Positions 1 to 5,827 of a DNA stretch of 8,231 bases are shown one piece after another (the stretch's first letter is position 1; each line of letters opens with the position of its first letter). Position numbers and translations under genes: made by a program. Under the pieces are notes generated by a model. It made no database searches. It was not told the DNA's origin and saw only the letters and a program-made list of their open reading frames with translations. Source of the stretch: an uncultured Planctomycetaceae bacterium (GTDB lineage Bacteria > Planctomycetota > Planctomycetia > Planctomycetales > Planctomycetaceae); assembly GCA_903921605.1 (NCBI GenBank), contig CAIXQV010001004.1, positions 1 through 8,231 of the forward strand, written 5' to 3'.

Positions 1-103
1 CACGTCTGGTTTCATGGTTGAGATCATTAGCAGGGCATGATGCCGCTCGGATTTGAATGCACTGAGTGGATGGACCACAACGGCAAACACGGCTGTCGGG
101 GTC

Positions 104-110
104 GAGGGGA
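104..110 (+). promoter_or_regulatory. Shine-Dalgarno-like site of the S41 protease
   Basis: The sequence GAGGGGA lies 5 nt before the ATG at 116. It decides the start: the longer reading frame opens with TTG at 53, but only the 116 ATG has a ribosome-binding site at good spacing and puts a clean signal peptide at the N-terminus. Confidence 0.6.
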
Positions 111-115
111 ACATC

Positions 116-1759
116 ATGCGTGTAAACGTGCTGAGTTGTCGACTGTGGTCGACCGTGACTCTCGTCTCACTGTTTCTTCTAACGCCGGCTGTCCTGCGAG
201 CTGAAGACCCTGTGGAAGTCGATGCGTCCATCTACGCCGATGCGGCGGACGCATTACGAGCGGGCGAACTTCTTGAAAACAATCGTCAATGGGTTGAAGC
301 GATCAACCACTATGAAGCGACTCTTGAGCGTTTCACCGATGACGAAGGGCTGAAGTACGGTCTGCGTCGAACACGAATCCACTTCGGTGTCGATCGTCGC
401 TATTCGGACCGCAGCTTTGAAGAAAAGCTACTCACCAAAGGTCGAGCAGAAGCTCTGGATCTTTTTGAAGACATCCTGAGTCGGGTTCAGTACGAATACG
501 TGGAACCGGTCAAGGAGACTCGTTTCGTTGCTCATGGAACAGAGAGCCTTTACATGGCTCTGAAGAATGATCGGTTCACCGCGAAGAACAAAATTGACGA
601 CAAAACGGAAGCCATCGATCGCGTCCGCCAGGTTCTCATCAAAGACTTCTGGAATCGTCGCATCGACAGCCGTATGCAGGCTCGTTCCACGATTACTGCC
701 GTTTGCGATCTCTGCCAGCGCGAGCTGGGCATTTCGGGAACTGTGGTCGCAATGGAATACATCTTCGGCGGCTGCAATGCACTCGATGAATACAGCAACT
801 TTCTGACTCCGGATCGGTACAATGATCTGTTCGGCAGTATTCAGGGGGAGCTGGTGGGGATCGGGATTGAGATGAAGGGCGTCAAAGGACGCGGCATGCA
901 TCTTGTCAATGTGTTGTTCAATAGCCCTGCGGAACGCGGTGGTTTACAGCCTGACGACTATCTGGTGGCCATTGACGGTACCGACTGCAAGGATCTGTCG
1001 ACAGACGATGCGGCTCGGCTTTTGCGTGGCACCAGTGGCAGTAAAGTGAAGCTCACGTATGAATCACCAGACGGGGCTCAAAAGACCGGCGATTTCATTC
1101 GGCAGCGAGTTCAGATCCACAGTGTGACTCGAAAACTTATGCTGGATCAAGCCAGCGGTATTGGTTACATCCGCATGGAAGGATTCCAGAACAATACCGC
1201 AGAAGAACTTGATGAAGCACTGCGAGGGCTGGAGCGTCAGGGCATGAAAGCTCTGATCTGGGACCTTCGCGGTAACCCAGGTGGATTGTTGGAAACTGCG
1301 GCGGCTGTCATCGACCGATTCATCGATCGCGGCGTTTTGGTGTCCACAAAAGGGCGATCGCCCGAGCAGAATCAGGTGTTTCAGGCTCATGGAAACAATG
1401 TGCGTCACTATCCTCTGGCGCTGATCGTCGACGAAAACAGTGCCAGCGCCAGTGAGATTGTCGCGGGGGCCATTCGCGATCATCATCGTGGCAAAATCGT
1501 CGGGCGAAAGACTTACGGGAAGTGGTCGGTGCAGAGCATCATCCATCTTCCGGGCGACACGGGTCTGAAGCTGACGACGGCAAAGTTTTATTCTCCTGAC
1601 GACAAGAACTACTCTGGCAAAGGATTGGCTCCGGACGTCGAAGTTCCGGAACCGAAGGATCTACAGTACTCGTTTTATCGAGGACGCACGACGGAAGAGA
1701 TCAGTGCGGATCCGGATGTGGCTGAAGCCATTGAGATCCTGCAAAACCAGCTCCAGTAG
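116..1759 (+). CDS. Exported S41 family C-terminal processing peptidase (PDZ + tail-specific protease)
   Basis: A 547-aa serine peptidase expected to act outside the cytoplasm, cutting proteins from or near their C-termini. Residues 1-29 form a signal peptide: Arg near the start, a hydrophobic run around residues 11-26, and likely cleavage after VLRA. Residues about 44-75 resemble one TPR hairpin (ALRAGELLENNRQW, EAINHYEATL). A PDZ domain spans about 246-330 (GIGIEMKGV, ERGGLQPDDYLVAIDG). The S41 core follows, with the DLRGNPGG strand, SASASE with nucleophile Ser444, and TYGK with general base Lys469; the 25-residue Ser-Lys spacing is that of E. coli Tsp and algal D1 protease. The core ends in TTAKFYSPDDKNYSGKGLAPDVEV. 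A small oddity is GKWSVQ where most relatives have GKGxVQ. The propeller gene starts 20 bp downstream, so the two may be co-transcribed. The family call is secure; the substrate is unknown. Confidence 0.95.
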   Translation: MRVNVLSCRLWSTVTLVSLFLLTPAVLRAEDPVEVDASIYADAADALRAGELLENNRQWVEAINHYEATLERFTDDEGLKYGLRRTRIHFGVDRRYSDRSFEEKLLTKGRAEALDLFEDILSRVQYEYVEPVKETRFVAHGTESLYMALKNDRFTAKNKIDDKTEAIDRVRQVLIKDFWNRRIDSRMQARSTITAVCDLCQRELGISGTVVAMEYIFGGCNALDEYSNFLTPDRYNDLFGSIQGELVGIGIEMKGVKGRGMHLVNVLFNSPAERGGLQPDDYLVAIDGTDCKDLSTDDAARLLRGTSGSKVKLTYESPDGAQKTGDFIRQRVQIHSVTRKLMLDQASGIGYIRMEGFQNNTAEELDEALRGLERQGMKALIWDLRGNPGGLLETAAAVIDRFIDRGVLVSTKGRSPEQNQVFQAHGNNVRHYPLALIVDENSASASEIVAGAIRDHHRGKIVGRKTYGKWSVQSIIHLPGDTGLKLTTAKFYSPDDKNYSGKGLAPDVEVPEPKDLQYSFYRGRTTEEISADPDVAEAIEILQNQLQ

Positions 1760-1779
1760 AACGGACGCGGGGAAATCGA

Positions 1780-2664
1780 GTGGCGTCACCTCTGCTGCAT
1801 AATTGTCATGGATCACGCCCCGGCGAAGTCTTTGAAGATTTTTTCCCCGACGGCATTGTCGGCATCGATCTCGCCCACGAGTCACGTGAGTTACTCGTGG
1901 GAACTCGCCGCGGCCACCTGACGTTGATGAATCAGTCGGGCGATCGGCTGGTCGAGAACCTGAATTATCCCGGGCTTTCGCGCGTCGTGATTGCTCATTC
2001 CGGCGATCTTGGCGCGGCGATCGTTGATGAACGTCGCCTGATCTGCTTTGACAGAACTCTGCGACCACTCTGGGACGCCGCAATCACGGGGCGGATTACG
2101 GGACTGGCTGTATCTCCGCACGGAAGTCATATTGCGTTCAGTACGGATGCGTCGCGGCTTCACATTGTGTCAGCCGATCGCAAAGAGATAGCGAAAATCG
2201 AGACACGTCGACCGATGGAACATCTGGCGTTTTTTGCTGAGCAACCCGAGTTGCTGGCGGCCGCGGAGTTCGGGCAACTGTGTCGCTATACGCTTAAAGG
2301 CAAAGATGTCTGGAGTGAGCAACTACTGAACAATTTGGGAGACATGAGTTTGGCGGAAGGAGCCAAACGCGTCTTCCTTGCGGCCTTCAATCATGGCGTT
2401 CAGGTTTACAATCGCTCGGGCGAGCAACTGGGAGCCTTCGCGATTGACGGCATTCCTTCCCGAGTCTCGGCGGCCGCAAATAAGAGTCGAGTGGCGGTCC
2501 TGACTCTGGAGAACCGAATCTACTGGCTGAATTTTGATGGCGAAATTCAATGGGCCGCGGATGTCTCGCAAGATCCGCCACAGTATATCTGTACGGGGCC
2601 ACTGGGCGATCGACTTTATATTGCCACTCAATCGGGCTGCGTACTTCAGGTCTGCTGGCCGTGA
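1780..2664 (+). CDS. Cytoplasmic beta-propeller protein (WD40/PQQ-like repeats)
   Basis: A 294-aa protein opening with GTG, 6 nt after GGGGA; no in-frame ATG lies nearby. It has no signal peptide or membrane segment. Turn motifs of the type xxGxxxWxxx or degenerate versions recur near residues 52 (QSGDRLVEN), 91 (DRTLRPLWD), 133 (DRKEIAKI), 173 (KGKDVWSE), 212 (RSGEQLGAF) and 253 (DGEIQWAA). The 39-42 residue steps are one blade each, giving six or seven blades. VSPHGSHIAFSTD is a typical WD40-type strand pair. Propellers are binding scaffolds; no catalytic motif is seen. It follows the protease closely and runs tail to tail into the Ser/Thr kinase, sharing 19 bp with it. A role as partner or sensor for the kinase is only positional inference. 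Confidence 0.85.
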   Translation: MASPLLHNCHGSRPGEVFEDFFPDGIVGIDLAHESRELLVGTRRGHLTLMNQSGDRLVENLNYPGLSRVVIAHSGDLGAAIVDERRLICFDRTLRPLWDAAITGRITGLAVSPHGSHIAFSTDASRLHIVSADRKEIAKIETRRPMEHLAFFAEQPELLAAAEFGQLCRYTLKGKDVWSEQLLNNLGDMSLAEGAKRVFLAAFNHGVQVYNRSGEQLGAFAIDGIPSRVSAAANKSRVAVLTLENRIYWLNFDGEIQWAADVSQDPPQYICTGPLGDRLYIATQSGCVLQVCWP

Positions 2665-3809
2665 TTCAGGGAGTCTGAATCCGGAATCACGATCTTTGTG
2701 GTTCCGTCGGGCACAATGTCACTGACCTTATCGCGACAGCTGCCGGAGTTCGTTTCCAGCTCAGCAATCCACCGCCGCAATTCCATCCCGTATTCTTCAG
2801 CAAGATCACTCTTGATCAGTTCTCTCAGGAAGCCGGCTGCACCGTACTCGGACAACTCGGCCTCTTCGGCCGTGCTGAATCGTTGCTGCGGATCAGGATG
2901 AACTAACCCTCGCAGCAGGCGAATCAGGGGTTCGCTGAACTGAAATTCTTCCATCGGCAGCAGGCTGGGCAAACGTTCCAGGATGGTCTGTTTGGCTTGA
3001 ATCAACTGTTCGAAATTCATTCCGGAAAACGGTCTGGACCCGGACAACATTTCGATCAGCATGTAGCCGAGGCTGGCCAGATCAGATTGAGCGGTCGCAC
3101 GATGCCCGGAGAGAATCTCGGGGGCAGCATACTCCAGCGTACAAGGCTGAGCATGAGGCGGTCGCCCGAGCCAATACGCCGAACCGATGTCGATGATCTT
3201 AACCTGGCCCGTGCGCTTGACCATGACGTTGGATGGCTTCAGATCGCAGTGGACGATCCCGCCCCGATGCAGCGCGGCGATTCCTTCGAGACATTCTCGA
3301 ATGATGGCCACTGCCATACCTGGTTTAAGACGACAGTCGACTTCGCCGGCCGTGATGACTCGTTCTGTAATATTGGCCCAGCGCGTTTCGGTCACGGCGT
3401 CCTGAACAAATGCCAGAGTATCTCGTCGGAGGATATGCAGCAGGTCAAATCCATCGACCCACTCCATCTCCAGCACATAAATCCCACTGTCGAGCTGAAA
3501 TGTATGAACGGAAACAAGGTGGTCGACCTGAATGCGAGCCACGATCGCGGAGACTTCGGCGAGGCGATGCATCTCCTCTTCATATCGCAACAGCGAACTG
3601 AAGGCGGCGGGAGAAAAGAATTTCAGGGCGACCGGAATACTGAATGAAGCGGCCCCTCGGCGTTCCGCCAGCATTACGCTTCCCTGGCCACCCACACCCA
3701 GTCGCTTTATGAACGAACGCTCAGAAGGCCAGTTGATCGCTGGTCGTTGCAGCAAACTTCCATACACCTGCTGCAGCCCCAGAACCTGGGAGTCAGGCGA
3801 CGTTTTCAT
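2646..3809 (-). CDS. Hanks-type serine/threonine protein kinase, soluble, non-RD
   Basis: A 387-aa protein from the ATG at 3809; an in-frame TTG at 3833 would add 8 residues, and neither start has a clear ribosome-binding site. Counting from the ATG, the Gly-loop GVGGQGSV is at 38-45, the ATP-anchoring lysine is K63 (VALK), the catalytic loop HCDLKPSN is at 187-194 (D189, K191, N194), the metal-binding motif is DIG (D207) rather than DFG, APE is at 229-231, subdomain IX has D243, and the late arginine is R310. All catalytic residues are present, so it should be active. HCD instead of HRD makes it a non-RD kinase. About 25 extra residues lie between the hinge (DLLHILRR) and helix E, around 130-165. 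No transmembrane helix is seen; the C-terminal part, after about 320, matches no domain I know. It converges on the propeller gene. Targets are unknown. Confidence 0.93.
   Translation of the reverse strand: MKTSPDSQVLGLQQVYGSLLQRPAINWPSERSFIKRLGVGGQGSVMLAERRGAASFSIPVALKFFSPAAFSSLLRYEEEMHRLAEVSAIVARIQVDHLVSVHTFQLDSGIYVLEMEWVDGFDLLHILRRDTLAFVQDAVTETRWANITERVITAGEVDCRLKPGMAVAIIRECLEGIAALHRGGIVHCDLKPSNVMVKRTGQVKIIDIGSAYWLGRPPHAQPCTLEYAAPEILSGHRATAQSDLASLGYMLIEMLSGSRPFSGMNFEQLIQAKQTILERLPSLLPMEEFQFSEPLIRLLRGLVHPDPQQRFSTAEEAELSEYGAAGFLRELIKSDLAEEYGMELRRWIAELETNSGSCRDKVSDIVPDGTTKIVIPDSDSLNHGQQT
2661..2690. terminator. Stem-loop at the convergent propeller/kinase junction, possible bidirectional terminator
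   Basis: GATTCAG (2663-2669) and CTGAATC (2675-2681) form a perfect 7-bp stem with the 5-nt loop GGAGT. An alternative pairing joins GTGATTC (2661-2667) to GAATCAC (2684-2690). The structure overlaps the propeller stop codon and the last kinase codons. Neither side has a strong T-tract, so termination is uncertain. It could instead protect mRNA 3' ends or limit collision of the two transcripts. Confidence 0.4.
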
Positions 3810-3851
3810 GCGTATGTTTGATCGCGTCGTCAAAGATCAGGAGATCCGATC

Positions 3852-3880
3852 AGTATGTCAGAAAAACGCTTCACGGTCAG
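3852..3880 (-). promoter_or_regulatory. Possible sigma-70-like promoter of the kinase gene
   Basis: Reading the minus strand, CTGACC (3880-3875) and CATACT (3857-3852) are separated by exactly 17 bp; each matches the E. coli consensus at 4 of 6 bases. Transcription would begin near 3845, leaving a leader of about 36 nt before the ATG at 3809 and only about 12 nt before the TTG at 3833, which mildly favours the ATG. Planctomycete promoters are poorly characterised, so this is tentative. Confidence 0.3.
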
Positions 3881-3890
3881 CCCCTGTTGC

Positions 3891-3902
3891 CAAATCGATT
3901 TG
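3891..3902. promoter_or_regulatory. Perfect 12-bp palindrome CAAATCGATTTG upstream of the kinase
   Basis: The palindrome lies 10 bp upstream of the possible kinase -35 box, where an activator or repressor dimer could bind. It contains one of the four ATCGAT sites of this gene-free stretch. No regulator is identified. Confidence 0.3.
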
Positions 3903-4020
3903 CAATGGGGGATGAATTCGACGACAGGCCGAGAATCCAGCGGTTAAGAATTCCACGTGAGCCGCGTCAAACAGGCTCGCAACCTTAAGTAAGACGCAAC
4001 GACGGGCAGTGTAGGAACCT

Positions 4021-4039
4021 TTGACCGAATTGTGGTCAA
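4021..4039. repeat. Inverted repeat TTGACC-N7-GGTCAA
   Basis: Perfect 6-bp arms (4021-4026 and 4034-4039) flank a 7-nt AT-rich centre, GAATTGT. The shape suits a dimeric regulator's operator, but a 6-bp repeat of this kind is also within reach of chance. Confidence 0.3.
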
Positions 4040-4141
4040 GAATGGCCCAACTTTGACTCTAATCGATAAACATGCGATGTTTCTGTTGACTGCCCAGCCG
4101 GTAGCAAATACCCCCTGCTGTCGCCTTCGGCTGTACGGTGA

Positions 4142-4154
4142 TCGATTGAATCGA
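4142..4154. repeat. Palindrome TCGATT-G-AATCGA
   Basis: A perfect 13-bp odd palindrome centred on 4148, overlapping one ATCGAT site (4141-4146). It may be a protein-binding site; nothing nearby shows which gene it would serve. Confidence 0.3.
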
Positions 4155-4414
4155 CAGTCCAAAAGCCGAACGAATGCGAGCTTCTGGAACATGTCAGAGT
4201 GTCTCTTGCCCTCAAAATCAGCATTGCGGGTGCTGTTCTGGATTCCTGGAGGAGGCAGTCGCTGTAATCGATATCAACAAAATGGCGTTTCTTCTTGGAA
4301 AAACCCCCGCAGAGTGCGCAGAATCCCCTTATCCGTCAGAATTCCCTCCATCTTTGATCCGTGCGACCGGAATCAAGTTGTCGAAACGCGACATTTGAGC
4401 AAACTTTAAATCAA

Positions 4415-4449
4415 ACTCGGATCCATTGTTTACCGAGTGGCACGGATCC
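4415..4449 (+). promoter_or_regulatory. Structured leader of the coiled-coil protein gene
   Basis: ACTCGG (4415-4420) pairs with CCGAGT (4433-4438) over a 12-nt loop. The heptamer CGGATCC occurs at 4418-4424 and again at 4443-4449, each containing the self-complementary GGATCC, so competing folds are possible. A C-rich run follows (4450-4462), and the start codon at 4477 has no Shine-Dalgarno site. If the transcript begins upstream of 4415, the leader could tune mRNA stability or translation. No known riboswitch is recognised. Confidence 0.3.
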
Positions 4450-4476
4450 CGCCCCCAACCCCTTTGAGTGACTGAA

Positions 4477-5262
4477 ATGAAAACCCTGCTGACTTCATTA
4501 GCCGTAGTACTGGCTTTCGGAAGCGTTTCCGAAGCTGGGCTGAAATCCTGTTTGAAGCCGGAACAGAATAACTGTTCACCGTGCAAGACAACTCGCTGGT
4601 ACAAGGCGAAAGATGGCACCTATCGTGAGATGATGCCATACAAGGACGCGCTGTCTCGTGCAGAAGATGCCGACGACATGGAACCGGTGCTGAAGCAAGC
4701 TCAGGCTGATTTGGTTGCTGCCAACGCTGCCATCGAAGCCGGTAAGGCCGAGATCGAAGCTGTCAAAGCAGAAGCTGCGAATGTAAAGGCTGCTATGGAA
4801 GCTCAGGTTGCTGAACTGAACAAGCAGCTTGAAGGCGAGAAGAAAACAGTGGCCGCTGAAAAGGCGCGAGCAGAGAAGGCCGAAGCCGCTCATAAGATGT
4901 GCATCGAAGAAGTTGCTCAACTGCGTGACGCCGGCAAGAAGCAGGACGAAGCTTTGGCATCAACCAAGGGCGAATTGAAGACAACAACCGAAGAGCGAGA
5001 TGCTCTGAAGACAGCTAAGACGGATCTTGAAAAGCAGGTCACTGATCTGACTGCAGCCAAGAATGCAGCGGAAGAAGCCCTGAAGGCTGCTCAGGCTGAA
5101 ATGGAAAAGATGAAGCAGGAAGCTGCTGAATCCAAGAAGGCCGCTGTTGAAGGCGAGCCAGCCAAAGAAGGTGAAGATCCAAACGCCGGCGGTGAGAAGC
5201 CACCGGAAGCTGGAACTGAGCCAGCTCCTGCCACTGAGCCAACTCCAGAGCCAGGCAAGTAG
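4477..5262 (+). CDS. Exported Ala/Lys/Glu-rich coiled-coil protein with Pro/Glu tail, function unknown
   Basis: A 261-aa protein I do not recognise as a named family. Residues 1-20 form a signal peptide (MKT, hydrophobic LLTSLAVVLAF, likely cleavage after SEA); there is no lipobox. A short head carries Cys25, Cys33 and Cys36 (C-x7-C-x2-C), which could form disulfides or bind metal. Residues about 66-222 are a long Ala/Lys/Glu/Gln helix with coiled-coil character. The tail from about 226 is rich in Pro, Glu and Gly (TEPAPATEPTPEP). It is about one-fifth alanine. Codon choice is biased by hand count: GCT for 26 of 53 Ala and AAG for 27 of 33 Lys, hinting at high expression. The ATG at 4477 is preferred over GTG at 4468 because it begins a standard signal peptide. 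The gene stands alone, with a strong terminator behind it. A periplasmic or envelope structural role is inferred. Confidence 0.85.
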   Translation: MKTLLTSLAVVLAFGSVSEAGLKSCLKPEQNNCSPCKTTRWYKAKDGTYREMMPYKDALSRAEDADDMEPVLKQAQADLVAANAAIEAGKAEIEAVKAEAANVKAAMEAQVAELNKQLEGEKKTVAAEKARAEKAEAAHKMCIEEVAQLRDAGKKQDEALASTKGELKTTTEERDALKTAKTDLEKQVTDLTAAKNAAEEALKAAQAEMEKMKQEAAESKKAAVEGEPAKEGEDPNAGGEKPPEAGTEPAPATEPTPEPGK

Positions 5263-5281
5263 ATTTAGTCACAGACTAAAT
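5263..5281 (+). other. Stem-loop directly at the stop codon of the coiled-coil gene
   Basis: ATTTAGTC (5263-5270) and GACTAAAT (5274-5281) form a perfect 8-bp stem with the 3-nt loop ACA, starting on the base after the TAG stop. It has no T-tract, so it is not a terminator alone. It may shield the mRNA 3' end. Confidence 0.55.
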
Positions 5282-5298
5282 AGAGTATTCGAAATCCA

Positions 5299-5337
5299 AA
5301 GCCTCGTCAGATTCACTGAATCCGACGGGGCTTTTTT
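5299..5337 (+). terminator. Intrinsic terminator of the coiled-coil protein gene
   Basis: Bases 5299-5314 pair with 5318-5333 in a 16-position stem, with one A-C mismatch and one T-G wobble, around the tight loop ACT. A run of six T (5332-5337) follows. This is a textbook Rho-independent terminator, about 37 bp after the stop codon. It separates the coiled-coil gene from the pilus-like operon. Confidence 0.9.
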
Positions 5338-5524
5338 CGTTTTCGTCCACTTCTGAATAACCGGACTGACGACACAACCGGTCATCCCTGAACGTGTGCG
5401 ATGTCTTTTTGCATCATCCAGGGCCAATCCGAGCATGCGCTCCGGTCCGTTGAAATTGCTGAGCTAGATTTGACTCAATGCCGAGAGTGATCTTGTGAGC
5501 CGGTTTTTGCATGGGAGAAGAAAG

Positions 5525-5797
5525 ATGGTCAGTTCTATCCGCCAGTTAAGCCTTGCAACGGTCATTTTCGTTTTGGGAGTTCTGACGGCTCATTCACCGG
5601 CCTACTCCACGACTCTGCTTCAGACCGAAGACAAGAAATCTCCGGAGGCATTCTTGAGCGGTGGAGCACGTTCCGAAAAAGTGCTGGTTGATATTCTGGC
5701 AACACTCAAGCAGATCGATACTCGAATCAGCAACATCGAAGATCACCTTCAGAAAACGGCGGAAACCCCGACCGAGAAGCCAGGTCGCAACAAATAA
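5525..5797 (+). CDS. Small exported coiled-coil protein leading the pilMNO-like operon, function unknown
   Basis: A 90-aa protein not recognised as a known family. The ATG at 5525 is chosen over an in-frame GTG at 5495 because GGAGAAG sits 4 nt before it and the shorter form starts with a normal signal sequence. Residues 10-22 are hydrophobic (LATVIFVLGVLTA); cleavage could fall near SPA or AYS, or the segment could stay as an anchor. Residues 51-80 form a clean heptad helix with Leu or Ile at 54, 57, 61, 64, 68, 71 and 75, then a polar tail ending PGRNK. It therefore probably oligomerises outside the cytoplasm. The PilM-like gene follows after 30 bp, so co-transcription is likely. The 187 bp between the upstream terminator and this start must hold the operon promoter, but I see no convincing -35/-10 pair there. 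Confidence 0.75.
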   Translation: MVSSIRQLSLATVIFVLGVLTAHSPAYSTTLLQTEDKKSPEAFLSGGARSEKVLVDILATLKQIDTRISNIEDHLQKTAETPTEKPGRNK

Positions 5798-5827
5798 TCC
5801 AGGGCGAAATCGGAAATCACGCGAGCC

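Larger units (their letters stand above)
3834..4476. other. Gene-free stretch between kinase and coiled-coil protein, rich in small palindromes
   Basis: This 640-bp region separates two divergent genes. The open frames inside it, such as 4032-4409 on plus and 3944-4192 on minus, have patchwork composition (many Arg, Ser, Pro and Cys), no ribosome-binding site and no recognisable motif, so I do not call them genes. What can be seen: the kinase promoter candidate at its left end, ATCGAT at 3894, 4062, 4141 and 4267, TTGACC-N7-GGTCAA at 4021-4039, TCGATT-G-AATCGA at 4142-4154, a long-loop repeat CAGCCG (4095-4100) with CGGCTG (4128-4133), and a structured leader near 4415-4449. A small RNA cannot be excluded. 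Confidence 0.6.

Noticed and set aside
34..44. Short palindrome GGCAT-G-ATGCC before the protease
   Set aside because: Five-base arms are expected by chance at this density and no promoter element is near.
3..56. Open frame on the plus strand ending with TGA at 54-56, possible tail of an upstream gene
   Set aside because: Only 17 codons are visible and nothing in them is recognisable; the frame could be open by chance.
1064..1546. 160-codon open frame on the minus strand inside the S41 protease
   Set aside because: It is antisense to the conserved PDZ and peptidase core and has no ribosome-binding site or motif.
2997..3647. 216-codon open frame on the plus strand, antisense to the kinase
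   Set aside because: It lies wholly within the kinase gene, which has complete catalytic motifs; its own product shows no domain and looks like a shadow of codon bias.
4053..4081. TTGACT at 4053 as a -35 box
   Set aside because: The sequence at the proper spacing (GATGTT) is a weak -10, and no gene start follows.
4032..4409. 125-codon open frame in the gene-free stretch
   Set aside because: GTG start without ribosome-binding site, and a patchwork of Arg, Ser, Pro and Cys with no domain or export signal; it overlaps other open frames of similar quality.
5470..5498. TTGACT at 5470 as a -35 box for the pilus-like operon
   Set aside because: No acceptable -10 hexamer lies 15-19 bp downstream; TTGTGA at 17 bp is a poor match.
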